From Monosiga brevicollis MX1 (Eukaryota; Opisthokonta; Choanoflagellata; Craspedida; Salpingoecidae), in assembly GCF_000002865.3 (NCBI RefSeq), contig NW_001865067.1, forward strand, positions 238,089 to 302,088: a stretch of 64,000 bases of DNA, in the 5' to 3' direction. Positions 50,922 through 62,219 of this stretch are shown piece after piece; position 1 is the first letter of the stretch; every line of letters starts with the position of its first letter. Under the pieces are notes generated by a model. It was not told the origin of the DNA. It saw nothing but the letters and a program-made list of their open reading frames with translations, and ran no database searches. The position numbers and the translations under genes were made by a program.

Positions 50922-51690
50922 GGTGACCTCGCCACCTGGGTTCTTGCTGCCTCTTCGAAATACCAAGACCTTTGGCATGTTTGATTTTATACCTGCTAGA
51001 GGTCGTCTACGACGCGGTTGAGCTTGCCATATGCAAAGCCGTTGAAGTGCTCGGGCTCTTGACTGTGCTTCTGCTTTTTGATGTTACATTTTTGTTTTCG
51101 TTTCAATCATGACACATATTGTTCCGAATTTTGCTTTCCCTATTCGTGCCAAATTTCACGACAGTTGGACTCAGGTTTTTGACTTTGTTTTGGCCACATC
51201 GCTGCGCGCGATTTTTCCCTCAGACAGCCCTGCACCTGGATTTTCCTGGAGGTTATGTGAATAGGAATGCAAATGGTGTGGCTGTGAGCGGCACCAAAGA
51301 TCAGCATGGTGCATGACTTCGTCTTCTCTTGCATACCGTGACTGAGGAGCAAGGGTTTGATGTTGCTTAGGCTGATGGTGAGTCTTGGGATGTGGTCTTG
51401 GTGTGTCAGCCAGTGAATTGATGCGAGATGACGTATTTTATCATGGCAGTGTGTAGAATGATGAGCAGTTGTATGATGACTCGATAGTGCCGGCTCTTCG
51501 TTAAAGGGTTCTCAATGTCACGCATGAGGAGGAAGAAGATCGAGGCAGAGATTGATGGTAGTCAAGAGATGGGTAATCGATTTGGATCGTAACGTTTCGG
51601 CCACACAGTGGCATCAGCTCCATATCAACACAAGGAAGGAGGGAAGGAGCACGACACTAGCGCATTGAAAAAAGAAAAAAATAAAGAAGC
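50922..51690. other. Receptor 3' flank and diverged relic of the tandem-unit end
   Basis: No gene is seen. From about 51385 to 51690 the sequence is clearly but imperfectly related to the last part of the repeat unit (about 54900-55331). Shared pieces include the ATGACGTAT...TTATCAT segment, GAAGAAGATCGAGGCAGAG and GTTTCGGCCACACAGTGGCAT. It is an older copy of the unit boundary, left of the nearly identical units. Confidence 0.7.
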
Positions 51691-51834
51691 CTGCCATGGA
51701 CTCGGGCTGGCAGGAGCAGGTTGATACTAGGATGTCATCATCATTATAAACATAATAATATAGGACTGTAATATGATGTACACAGGTTTCTCTCGGGTTG
51801 GGAGAGTGTCGACTCGGAGAAGACGGATACCCAA

Positions 51835-52221
51835 CTAGACGGTGGAGCAGATACCGACCCGGTTGGCCGAGGCCAGGACGGAGCGGCGGCAGGGCCGGAC
51901 CACAATGTGGCTGGGCTCGACTTGGTGCAGAGGCGGGGTGACGAGGTCGGTCTTTGCCGAGGCAACGGGCTTGGTGTGGCTCAAGGGGCTGGCCGATCGT
52001 CGACGGTGGGCCTCAAACTGGGGAACAGTCATGCGTTCCAAGCAGGCACCCTCCTGGGGGTCCTCGAGGAAGGTGTGCTGGAGGTGGCGCCAGAACTGCG
52101 ACTGCTGGACCGTCTGTCGGAGAGCCATGCGGTCTTGTTGCTTGCACATTTTGATGTTCTTGTGGTAGGCCATGCGAACGACATCGGCCAGAGTGGTGGC
52201 GGTGGGGGAGGAGGAAGGCAT
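51835..52221 (-). CDS. FWRHLQ-domain protein, array copy 1 (128 aa)
   Basis: Family not recognised. The ATG at 52221 is chosen because the frame upstream of it crosses a CA microsatellite (Cys-Val run) and an ATG/CAT repeat (Ser run). Visible parts: an N-terminal TLADVVRMAYHKN helix-like motif (about residues 10-22), a basic/Gln-rich link, QSQFWRHLQHTFLEDP (about 38-53), and ERMTVPQFEAH (about 60-70), then a Ser/Thr/Pro/Arg-rich tail ending GICSTV. No signal peptide or membrane helix, so probably intracellular. The same three blocks recur in the two diverged genes to the right, which supports a real protein domain. Single exon. Confidence 0.65.
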   Translation of the reverse strand: MPSSSPTATTLADVVRMAYHKNIKMCKQQDRMALRQTVQQSQFWRHLQHTFLEDPQEGACLERMTVPQFEAHRRRSASPLSHTKPVASAKTDLVTPPLHQVEPSHIVVRPCRRSVLASANRVGICSTV

Positions 52222-52286
52222 GGCGGTTGTTGTGATGGGCACTAAGTGTTGATTGATGCTGCTGGCTGCTGCTGCTGTTGATGACG

Positions 52287-52317
52287 ATAATGATGATGAT
52301 GATGATGATGATGATGA
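52287..52317. repeat. (ATG)n trinucleotide repeat inside unit 1
   Basis: GATGATGATG run, with a (CA)n run at 52397-52421. Identical runs occur in units 2 (from about 55928 and 56038) and 3 (from about 59502 and 59612), which suggests very recent duplication because such runs normally change length fast. Confidence 0.9.
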
Positions 52318-52497
52318 GGCCAAGGGGGAGATGAAAAATGCCACCGCTTGGACCATGAGTTCAAGTTGTGCCCCCCCCTCGAGACATCGTACCTCGCACA
52401 CACACACACACACACACACACGCATTCGTTGGAAGGAGTTGGAATGCATATTATGCTTTATGTCTCTGCTTCTGCTTAAAAGGAAGCGCACCACCAA

Positions 52498-55331
52498 CAG
52501 GCTTTCTCGCCAATCTAGGGGAGTAAGCGGGAAAGCTGGGTTAAGGCAACACTAAGGCAGAACGAACCAATCCATAGGTTGGAAGTATGTACAAAAAGCA
52601 TTGGTGTTGGTGACACAAAATTGCTCGACAACCTCGTGTGCTCGTGTTCGTTGTGGGTGACACATGGGTGTTCGTTCGAATCTCTGCGATTTTCTGACAA
52701 TAGGGTGCATCTCACTGCGCAGGTGATACGGCTGTCTGCAATCAGTCATCTACACACCACGAGGCAGTCACTGCTCTACCCTACTTTTCAGCTGCCTGTT
52801 CTTGGGAAGGCGGATAATTCTCAGCAAGTGCGCGCCCCCACATGTGCAACGGACATGTGCCGTCTTCAGTTTTGTTGGTTTAGTCCCTATCCTGTATTTT
52901 GGGAGAAGGTTAGTTAGCCTACAGCCTTTTTTCCCACGAAAAATTTTCTGATGAATGGGATGACTCTTTGGATTTTGGCTTCTCGAGGGGATGCCAACAG
53001 CTCGCTCTGCCGAGACCATCCTCACGCCGTACATGAGCGGCTTTGACACTAGCTCAAATTCAAGGCCAAGGGAACCTCGCGTTTCATCGACTCGTGCAAA
53101 GGCTTGGGTCAGTCGTCGTTACTACTCTTACCATCATTCATTGCCTTTTCGTTGTGACCGTTATTTCAAGAGGGGAGGAGTTTCGGTGGCATGTGGTAAC
53201 ATCATAACGCCTGCGACCAAAGGCTTGCCCCTTACAAGCCTTCATCATGGAGGCTTTGACCCTCACGAGGCCTCATCATGGTGGCAAAACGGGGGTGACA
53301 GCGATATCAGCAAGGTGTGCAAGGGGGTTCTGACCCGTGTCAAATCTGACGTTATGGTGGGTTGGGGCTCACGGATGCCTACGCTCTGACGCCTGAAATG
53401 GTTGGGGTCCTGACGTGGAGCATCCGTCGTAGCTCAACGGGTTAAGGACACGAGCGTCATCTCCACTACCATGAACCCGTGGGCCCGGTTGGGTTAGGGG
53501 TGGGCATCGGGGTTTGGTGGGGTGCGCAGAGCGAAGATGGTCATTTTCCCTTTTCCCCCGCACACGACCATTGACCACACGACAAGTTCAAGCAGGGAGA
53601 TGCGTGTGAGAGGGCATCGGCAACGGTCCCCACACGCCACGAGTCGGCTGACCCGGGATCGCAGGCTGAGGGGCAGCTTGCCCACTTGGGCAGCCGGTAT
53701 CGGGACGAGTCGACCGCGAGCGCATGTGCCGATGGGCCACGCTCCCCACGAGCGCGAGGTCATAAGCTCGGTGCTTGGGGCGAGGGCTATGAGTGTGCCT
53801 GCATCGACTGCAGCGCACAGGGCCGATTCTGGACGAAGATGGGCGGGGCAGCGACATGCGTCGGCGCGCCAGCCACGATGACTGCCATGACAGCGGCGCC
53901 TTTGTTGTCGAATGAATCGAGCGACGAGGCTGTTCGTCGGCAGGCCCAAGTACGTGCGTTTCTGGGCTAGCTGGTGCGCCAGCTGATGTCGCGCCATGGC
54001 GCAGCAGCAGCAGCAACAACGGCGGCAGCAAGGACGGGAGCAAGGACGGGAGCAAGGACGGGAGCAACGACGGGAGCAACGACGGGAGCAACAGCGGCCA
54101 CCCCGGCCACAACAACAACGCCAGCAGCAAGAGCGACTGTGTCGGCAGCGCATAGGAGCGAAGACGGAGGCCCGGTGTACGGCCATCATGCACCGAGGGA
54201 ATGCGCAGGCTGTGCTTCTTGTGGTCATTCCAGACGGCATACTGAAGAGTTGGACCACGTGTCTGTGGTGGCGGCAGATGATACCGCTGCAGCTGGCAGG
54301 GATGTTGATCAGAGAAGCGTGCTCCGTCGGGGCGAGGGAGCTGGCGGTGTGGTGGTGGTACAGCCGCGCCGCCTAGTTGTGGCGCCCGAGCTCCCTCCTG
54401 CGTTGGGAGATGGTACCACGAGCTTTTTTTCCTCCTCTTCCTCGGTTGATGCTGGAGGTGGAGCTGGAGCTGCCACTAGCAATTACTTGGGTCTAGTCAA
54501 GAGAGGATCGAGCTTTCAGACGCACGGGCCCTGTGTACGGAGCAAGGTCCCACCGGTGCCACGATATCGACGACTGAGGCGCCGACCACGGTTTCGACGA
54601 GCTGTGAGCCAATATTCTGGTCACGTGTGGCGGCAAGGGTTGAGCCGAGGGATTCGGCCTCTGTGAGCAGTGGCGCCGAATAGGAGGGTGGGTTTTCCCA
54701 TTTGGCATCTTTTGCTGTATGCCGTGGCTGAAGGGCAGGGATCCTAAGGAGTAATGGGTCACGCCCAGCCATAAATTTGAGAAATGTACAGTGCTCCACA
54801 CTAGTGTTTCTTGCCATCTGCATGTACATTTACAATGTACAATGCATGGTATTTTCTTCTGTTTCAATTATTATCTGATGGTTGCTTTGGATTAACGGGT
54901 GTCCTGGTGTGCGAGCCCGCGAATTGACGACATGACGTATGTTATCATGAGAGAGTGTAGATTGATGAGCAGAGCGGCGCTGGCTGTGTGATGGTTGGAT
55001 TGTGCCAACTCTTGACAAAGAGTAACAGAACAGTGTTATGTGTCTTCCCTCCTGCTGGCACCGGTAGTTTGAGGGAATGAGGCAGTGAGAATGCAAAGTG
55101 GCTGAGTCTAGGAAGAGAGTGGTCTTCAAAGAGTGATGATATTTTTTGTTTATAATGCGGAAAGGAGGAAGAAGATCGAGGCAGAGATTGATGGTAGTCG
55201 AGAAATCGGTAATCGATTTGGATCATAACGTTTCGGCCACACAGTGGCATCGGCTCCATATGAACACAAGCAAGGAGGGAAGGAGCACGTCACTAGAGCA
55301 TTGAAAAAAGAATAAAAAAAAGTAGAGAGGC
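52498..55331. other. Remainder of repeat unit 1: possible plus-strand coding pieces, unresolved
   Basis: Open plus-strand stretches include 52991-53389 (132 codons, no family recognised) and a segment ending SDEAVRRQAQ before a GTACGT donor at 53950. The latter could splice into the Gln/Arg-rich frame near 54004-54376 (QQQRRQQGREQGREQ), which is partly a minisatellite. Overlapping frames are open on both strands, so I do not commit to a gene. The 67-base indel relative to unit 2 is not a multiple of three and argues against one continuous frame across 53500-53950. The same content repeats in 56139-58905. Confidence 0.4.
54028..54092. repeat. 12-bp minisatellite GCAAGGACGGGA (about 5 copies)
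   Basis: Three GCAAGGACGGGA and two GCAACGACGGGA units. The same array occurs in unit 2 at about 57602-57666. Confidence 0.9.
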
Positions 55332-55475
55332 CTGCCATGGACTCGGGCTGGCAGGAGCAGGTTGATACTAGGATGTCATCATCATTATAAACATAATAAT
55401 ATAGGACTGTAATATGATGTACACAGGTTTCTCTCGGGTTGGGAGAGTGTCGACTCGGAGAAGACGGATACCCAA

Positions 55476-55862
55476 CTAGACGGTGGAGCAGATACCGACC
55501 CGGTTGGCCGAGGCCAGGACGGAGCGGCGGCAGGGCCGGACCACAATGTGGCTGGGCTCGACTTGGTGCAGAGGCGGGGTGACGAGGTCGGTCTTTGCCG
55601 AGGCAACGGGCTTGGTGTGGCTCAAGGGGCTGGCCGATCGTCGACGGTGGGCCTCAAACTGGGGAACAGTCATGCGTTCCAAGCAGGCACCCTCCTGGGG
55701 GTCCTCGAGGAAGGTGTGCTGGAGGTGGCGCCAGAACTGCGACTGCTGGACCGTCTGTCGGAGAGCCATGCGGTCTTGTTGCTTGCACATTTTGATGTTC
55801 TTGTGGTAGGCCATGCGAACGACATCGGCCAGAGTGGTGGCGGTGGGGGAGGAGGAAGGCAT
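55476..55862 (-). CDS. FWRHLQ-domain protein, array copy 2 (128 aa)
   Basis: Predicted protein identical to array copy 1, 3641 bases to the right, with identical flanking microsatellites. Intact. Confidence 0.65.
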   Translation of the reverse strand: MPSSSPTATTLADVVRMAYHKNIKMCKQQDRMALRQTVQQSQFWRHLQHTFLEDPQEGACLERMTVPQFEAHRRRSASPLSHTKPVASAKTDLVTPPLHQVEPSHIVVRPCRRSVLASANRVGICSTV

Positions 55863-58800
55863 GGCGGTTGTTGTGATGGGCACTAAGTGTTGATTGATGC
55901 TGCTGGCTGCTGCTGCTGTTGATGACGATAATGATGATGATGATGATGATGATGATGAGGCCAAGGGGGAGATGAAAAATGCCACCGCTTGGACCATGAG
56001 TTCAAGTTGTGCCCCCCCCTCGAGACATCGTACCTCGCACACACACACACACACACACACACGCATTCGTTGGAAGGAGTTGGAATGCATATTATGCTTT
56101 ATGTCTCTGCTTCTGCTTAAAAGGAAGCGCACCACCAACAGGCTTTCTCGCCAATCTAGGGGAGTAAGCGGGAAAGCTGGGTTAAGGCAACACTAAGGCA
56201 GAACGAACCAATCCATAGGTTGGAAGTATGTACAAAAAGCATTGGTGTTGGTGACACAAAATTGCTCGACAACCTCGTGTGCTCGTGTTCGTTGTGGGTG
56301 ACACATGGGTGTTCGTTCGAATCTCTGCGATTTTCTGACAATAGGGTGCATCTCACTGCGCAGGTGATACGGCTGTCTGCAATCAGTCATCTACACACCA
56401 CGAGGCAGTCACTGCTCTACCCTACTTTTCAGCTGCCTGTTCTTGGGAAGGCGGATAATTCTCAGCAAGTGCGCGCCCCCACATGTGCAACGGACATGTG
56501 CCGTCTTCAGTTTTGTTGGTTTAGTCCCTATCCTGTATTTTGGGAGAAGGTTAGTTAGCCTACAGCCTTTTTTCCCACGAAAAATTTTCTGATGAATGGG
56601 ATGACTCTTTGGATTTTGGCTTCTCGAGGGGATGCCAACAGCTCGCTCTGCCGAGACCATCCTCACGCCGTACATGAGCGGCTTTGACACTAGCTCAAAT
56701 TCAAGGCCAAGGGAACCTCGCGTTTCATCGACTCGTGCAAAGGCTTGGGTCAGTCGTCGTTACTACTCTTACCATCATTCATTGCCTTTTCGTTGTGACC
56801 GTTATTTCAAGAGGGGAGGAGTTTCGGTGGCATGTGGTAACATCATAACGCCTGCGACCAAAGGCTTGCCCCTTACAAGCCTTCATCATGGAGGCTTTGA
56901 CCCTCACGAGGCCTCATCATGGTGGCAAAACGGGGGTGACAGCGATATCAGCAAGGTGTGCAAGGGGGTTCTGACCCGTGTCAAATCTGACGTTATGGTG
57001 GGTTGGGGCTCACGGATGCCTACGCTCTGACGCCTGAAATGGTTGGGGTCCTGACGTGGAGCATCCGTCGTAGCTCAACGGGTTAAGGACACGAGCGTCA
57101 TCTCCACTACCATGAACCCGTGGGCCCGGTTGGGTTAGGGGTGGGCATCGGGGTTTGGTGGGGTGCGCAGAGCGAAGATGGTCATTTTCCCTTTTCCCCC
57201 GCACACGACCATTGACCACACGACAAGTTCAAGCAGGGAGATGCGTGTGAGATGCCCACTTGGGCAGCCGGTATCGGGACGAGTCGACCGCGAGCGCATG
57301 TGCCGATGGGCCACGCTCCCCACGAGCGCGAGGTCATAAGCTCGGTGCTTGGGGCGAGGGCTATGAGTGTGCCTGCATCGACTGCAGCGCACAGGGCCGA
57401 TTCTGGACGAAGATGGGCGGGGCAGCGACATGCGTCGGCGCGCCAGCCACGATGACTGCCATGACAGCGGCGCCTTTGTTGTCGAATGAATCGAGCGACG
57501 AGGCTGTTCGTCGGCAGGCCCAAGTACGTGCGTTTCTGGGCTAGCTGGTGCGCCAGCTGATGTCGCGCCATGGCGCAGCAGCAGCAGCAACAACGGCGGC
57601 AGCAAGGACGGGAGCAAGGACGGGAGCAAGGACGGGAGCAACGACGGGAGCAACGACGGGAGCAACAGCGGCCACCCCGGCCACAACAACAACGCCAGCA
57701 GCAAGAGCGACTGTGTCGGCAGCGCATAGGAGCGAAGACGGAGGCCCGGTGTACGGCCATCATGCACCGAGGGAATGCGCAGGCTGTGCTTCTTGTGGTC
57801 ATTCCAGACGGCATACTGAAGAGTTGGACCACGTGTCTGTGGTGGCGGCAGATGATACCGCTGCAGCTGGCAGGGATGTTGATCAGAGAAGCGTGCTCCG
57901 TCGGGGCGAGGGAGCTGGCGGTGTGGTGGTGGTACAGCCGCGCCGCCTAGTTGTGGCGCCCGAGCTCCCTCCTGCGTTGGGAGATGGTACCACGAGCTTT
58001 TTTTCCTCCTCTTCCTCGGTTGATGCTGGAGGTGGAGCTGGAGCTGCCACTAGCAATTACTTGGGTCTAGTCAAGAGAGGATCGAGCTTTCAGACGCACG
58101 GGCCCTGTGTACGGAGCAAGGTCCCACCGGTGCCACGATATCGACGACTGAGGCGCCGACCACGGTTTCGACGAGCTGTGAGCCAATATTCTGGTCACGT
58201 GTGGCGGCAAGGGTTGAGCCGAGGGATTCGGCCTCTGTGAGCAGTGGCGCCGAATAGGAGGGTGGGTTTTCCCATTTGGCATCTTTTGCTGTATGCCGTG
58301 GCTGAAGGGCAGGGATCCTAAGGAGTAATGGGTCACGCCCAGCCATAAATTTGAGAAATGTACAGTGCTCCACACTAGTGTTTCTTGCCATCTGCATGTA
58401 CATTTACAATGTACAATGCATGGTATTTTCTTCTGTTTCAATTATTATCTGATGGTTGCTTTGGATTAACGGGTGTCCTGGTGTGCGAGCCCGCGAATTG
58501 ACGACATGACGTATGTTATCATGAGAGAGTGTAGATTGATGAGCAGAGCGGCGCTGGCTGTGTGATGGTTGGATTGTGCCAACTCTTGACAAAGAGTAAC
58601 AGAACAGTGTTATGTGTCTTCCCTCCTGCTGGCACCGGTAGTTTGAGGGAATGAGGCAGTGAGAATGCAAAGTGGCTGAGTCTAGGAAGAGAGTGGTCTT
58701 CAAAGAGTGATGATATTTTTTGTTTATAATGCGGAAAGGAGGAAGAAGATCGAGGCAGAGATTGATGGTAGTCGAGAAATCGGTAATCGATTTGGATCAT

Positions 58801-59049
58801 AACGTTTCGGCCACACAGTGGCATCGGCTCCATATGAACACAAGCAAGGAGGGAAGGAGCACGTCACTAGAGCATTGAAAAAAGAATAAAAAAAAGTAGA
58901 GAGGCCTGCCATGGACTCGGGCTGGCAGGAGCAGGTTGATACTAGGATGTCATCATCATTATAAACATAATAATATAGGACTGTAATATGATGTACACAG
59001 GTTTCTCTCGGGTTGGGAGAGTGTCGACTCGGAGAAGACGGATACCCAA

Positions 59050-59436
59050 CTAGACGGTGGAGCAGATACCGACCCGGTTGGCCGAGGCCAGGACGGAGCG
59101 GCGGCAGGGCCGGACCACAATGTGGCTGGGCTCGACTTGGTGCAGAGGCGGGGTGACGAGGTCGGTCTTTGCCGAGGCAACGGGCTTGGTGTGGCTCAAG
59201 GGGCTGGCCGATCGTCGACGGTGGGCCTCAAACTGGGGAACAGTCATGCGTTCCAAGCAGGCACCCTCCTGGGGGTCCTCGAGGAAGGTGTGCTGGAGGT
59301 GGCGCCAGAACTGCGACTGCTGGACCGTCTGTCGGAGAGCCATGCGGTCTTGTTGCTTGCACATTTTGATGTTCTTGTGGTAGGCCATGCGAACGACATC
59401 GGCCAGAGTGGTGGCGGTGGGGGAGGAGGAAGGCAT
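59050..59436 (-). CDS. FWRHLQ-domain protein, array copy 3 (128 aa)
   Basis: Identical predicted protein in the partial third unit. The unit ends about 410 bases upstream of this start codon (beyond 59846), so its distal upstream region differs from copies 1 and 2 and its expression could differ. Confidence 0.65.
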   Translation of the reverse strand: MPSSSPTATTLADVVRMAYHKNIKMCKQQDRMALRQTVQQSQFWRHLQHTFLEDPQEGACLERMTVPQFEAHRRRSASPLSHTKPVASAKTDLVTPPLHQVEPSHIVVRPCRRSVLASANRVGICSTV

Positions 59437-59846
59437 GGCGGTTGTTGTGATGGGCACTAAGTGTTGATTGATGCTGCTGGCTGCTGCTGCTGTTGATGAC
59501 GATAATGATGATGATGATGATGATGATGATGAGGCCAAGGGGGAGATGAAAAATGCCACCGCTTGGACCATGAGTTCAAGTTGTGCCCCCCCCTCGAGAC
59601 ATCGTACCTCGCACACACACACACACACACACACACGCATTCGTTGGAAGGAGTTGGAATGCATATTATGCTTTATGTCTCTGCTTCTGCTTAAAAGGAA
59701 GCGCACCACCAACAGGCTTTCTCGCCAATCTAGGGGAGTAAGCGGGAAAGCTGGGTTAAGGCAACACTAAGGCAGAACGAACCAATCCATAGGTTGGAAG
59801 TATGTACAAAAAGCATTGGTGTTGGTGACACAAAATTGCTCGACAA

Positions 59847-60969
59847 CAACCTTCTGTGGTCGTTGTGGGTGTGCTTTTGGTTTTCTTTCGAATTGATTCA
59901 TTTCCCATTATTTTCTTACAATAGATTACGTTGGGCCATGCACACCACCCCGGTCATCATAACTGCCGTCCCCTGGGTGCCTTGGCTACATTCATTCCTC
60001 TAGTACTTTCTGACATTAAAACGCATCCAATTGCGCAGGTCCAGACGACACCACCCTTGGTCAGTCAGTCAGTCAGTCAGTCAGTCAGTCGCACGGCGTT
60101 GGTATCCTGGCCCTTGGGGGCGACCTCGTGCTCGTGTCCTCGCTCCTTGCTTTGGCCTGCATCGGTTTGGTCCGGAGAAGGCCTTGGCTGTACGTTGAGA
60201 AAGAGGATGTGCGCCAATCCATGGCCCATGGCCATACCACTATCTTTCGCATCGTGCTCACGTGCCCTGCAAGTTGGCTGTTGCTCATTGCTGGTCCAAG
60301 GAAACGCAGGAGCTGTTATTGCTGGGTAATGTTATAACCGGACTCTTCTTCAAAGCTGCCTGTTGGAGCCTGCGTGGGTTTACAATGACTTGCACGGGGC
60401 TGTGGATGCTTATCAATATACTCGTCGCTGATTTTACGAATGGCTCAACTGGAGATGAAATGCGGGGCCAAGGTTGAGGAGGTGCAAAGTTGAGGACGTG
60501 CAAGGCGGAGGCACAAAGGGGCATCAGATTGAACATTGAGATATGGATGTAAGCCGGCATTGTTGAGGTGTTGGATTGAGATTTGACGAAGGCAAAGCTC
60601 TTTACAGTTGTACATGCGCATGATGTTGGATATTGTTGGTAAGCAAAAGTGTTCAATTTCTCGTCTACATGTTAGGACATCTCGGGGGCTGCTTCGTCCG
60701 CATTTCAAAGTAGCGATTCGTCAGAACAGCGGGAAGCCATCGCTTGGGCGCAGTATGTGTAGGATCTATTGTATTATAAAAGACAAAACAAAAACAAATT
60801 AAAACAAAGATCACGGAGATCGATGGCCGGCGCGCGGGCAACCCAAAAAATGAGTAAATTGGGCGAGGGTGAGGGTTCTTTTATCGCAGATCAAGGTGTC
60901 GGGCGAGGATGTTTCTCAGAAACAAGCCGCCGCCATTTTCAAATGGCTGGCCCATCAAGCTAGCCCGCT
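59847..60969. other. Region between array end and diverged family member
   Basis: No gene recognised. Holds a CAGT tetranucleotide run and otherwise unique sequence. Short open frames show no motif. Sequence is AT-richer after 60600. Confidence 0.5.
60061..60090. repeat. (TCAG)n tetranucleotide microsatellite
   Basis: About seven perfect TCAG units. Confidence 0.95.
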
Positions 60970-61449
60970 TTACACGATCGCGATTAAAATGGCGTAAGAG
61001 CAACGTTTCCGTTGACATGTGCCCCCTTGGCAGGACTTTGTCTCCGTCGGTGATTGCGAATGGGAATCTTCTGATGAGCGTCGAAGGGCAGGTTTGGTCG
61101 ACGGGTTGGATGGTGATTTGGGATGGACATCTGCCATTCGAGCACGGCAGTAGTTCTCGTATTCCAGGACGGTCATGTTCTCGAAAAGGGCTGACTCGGC
61201 CGGATTAGTAAGGAAGGTGTGCTGGAGGTGGCGCCAGAACTGCGATTGTTGCAGTACGTGATGCAGACCGCGGCGTCGGCGCATGTTTCGCTTGTTCTTG
61301 TTGTGAGCAGTGCGAACGATGTCGCCCAGTGTCGAGCTCGCAGATGATGGTGGGCCTGAGGCCTGAGCTACAGGTGTGGCCGCCAAGTTGGTCGTGCTGT
61401 TTGATCCGGACAGCCGTGTGCTGGTGCGAGGGCAGTGAGCCATAGCCAT
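60970..61449 (-). CDS. FWRHLQ-domain protein, diverged member (159 aa)
   Basis: Shares the family blocks in the same order: STLGDIVRTAHNKN, a basic link (RNMRRRRGLHHV), LQQSQFWRHLQHTFLTNP, and FENMTVLEYENYCRAR. N-terminal extension rich in Ser/Thr/Ala; C-terminal tail Ser/Pro/Lys-rich and unrelated to the array copies. About 35 bases encoding the QFWRHLQHTFL block (around 61207-61241) are identical to the array copies at the DNA level, although the rest has diverged. Single exon, no targeting signal seen. Confidence 0.6.
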   Translation of the reverse strand: MAMAHCPRTSTRLSGSNSTTNLAATPVAQASGPPSSASSTLGDIVRTAHNKNKRNMRRRRGLHHVLQQSQFWRHLQHTFLTNPAESALFENMTVLEYENYCRARMADVHPKSPSNPSTKPALRRSSEDSHSQSPTETKSCQGGTCQRKRCSYAILIAIV

Positions 61450-62219
61450 GTTGCCTGATTTGAACAGGGCTAGCTGATGCGTGCTGTGCTGGGCCCGAGC
61501 GGCCGTGAAAAAAATGCACGACGCACGGCACGAGCCTCAACTTCCATCACTCTTTTGAGGTCCAGATGTAGCATGGAAAGGGGGCTACTGATGATGGCCC
61601 TACGCTTGGAGAGGACACGTTGGGGAAGCTTTGTTGAACCCTGCGCCAACTCGGAATGGGGTGTACCAGAACCGATGTCTCTCAGTTTCGGGATTTTCGC
61701 AGGCGTTGCTTCCGCGCAAGGTTTGCTAAGGTTCCGCAAAAACCCAAGCAAGGTTTGCTAAGGTTCCGCAAAAACCCAACAGCAGCCCTTCTCGTTTCGA
61801 CGCCCTTTGGAATGGAATTGGGGGCCTGACGCAAATTGTCAGACGTTATTGTCAATTCGACACCCTTTGATTTGACGCTCAAGATTGGAAACCGCGAAAG
61901 GGGGCTGTGCTTGTTTGAGGATGTGGATCGAATGGCTGGCTGGTTATGGGCGTGGGAGACGTCGCTCAGGATATTGGATTGAGGAATGTTCGAGGCAAAA
62001 GAGGAAGGTTTGGCGGCTGTGTTGTTGATCAATTGGTCGAGTTGCGAGAGGCATTAGTATTGTACACACGGAGAGGTTGGAACGATTTCGTCTATGATGA
62101 TATTATTCTATCCGGATGTATGTTATCATAAATGTGAGGAAGATGGCCACCAGGGGATGAGCAAGAAATCAGGGTCACCCCGACTGGTCATAGCTGAGAC
62201 CAGCCAAAGGGCATGATCG
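61450..62219. other. Region between the two diverged family members
   Basis: No gene recognised. Contains a direct tandem duplication of about 31 bases and otherwise unique sequence. Confidence 0.5.
61716..61779. repeat. Tandem duplication of a roughly 31-bp segment
   Basis: The segment GCAAGGTTTGCTAAGGTTCC plus CGCAAAAACCCAA occurs twice head-to-tail. Confidence 0.9.

Larger units (their letters stand above)
51691..59846. repeat. Tandem array of about 3.6 kb units (two complete, one partial)
   Basis: Units begin at 51691, 55332 and 58906, all with GCCTGCCATGGACTCGGGCT. Lengths are 3641, 3574 and about 941 (partial) bases. Every stretch I compared is identical between units, including the microsatellite lengths. 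The one difference found is a 67-base segment (about 53611-53677) present in unit 1 and absent in unit 2, with GGGCA at or near both edges. Unit 3 breaks off near 59846 (CTCGACAAC then new sequence). No transposase, reverse transcriptase, terminal inverted repeats or target-site duplications seen, so this looks like segmental tandem duplication and not a mobile element. Confidence 0.93.

Noticed and set aside
52222-52497. Upstream extension of the array-copy-1 FWRHLQ frame to a 220-aa protein.
   Set aside because: The extension is translated CA and ATG microsatellite (Cys-Val and Ser runs) and is absent from the diverged relatives. The ATG at 52221 fits the family better.
53430-53500. tRNA-like sequence: TAGCTCAACGGG matches the pol III box A consensus, with GGTTGGGTTAGG about 45 bases later (repeated at about 57071 in unit 2).
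   Set aside because: No acceptor-stem pairing, no proper anticodon stem and a poor box B. At most a decayed tRNA-like remnant or chance match.
53494-54258. Long minus-strand open frames rich in Arg/Cys or Leu/Pro in the repeat unit.
   Set aside because: They are the antisense of the CAG-rich and 12-bp minisatellite DNA and overlap one another in two frames, so likely composition artefacts.
51691-59846. The tandem array as a transposon or other mobile element.
   Set aside because: No transposase, reverse transcriptase or integrase frames, no terminal repeats at unit ends and no target-site duplications. Units abut head-to-tail like a segmental duplication.
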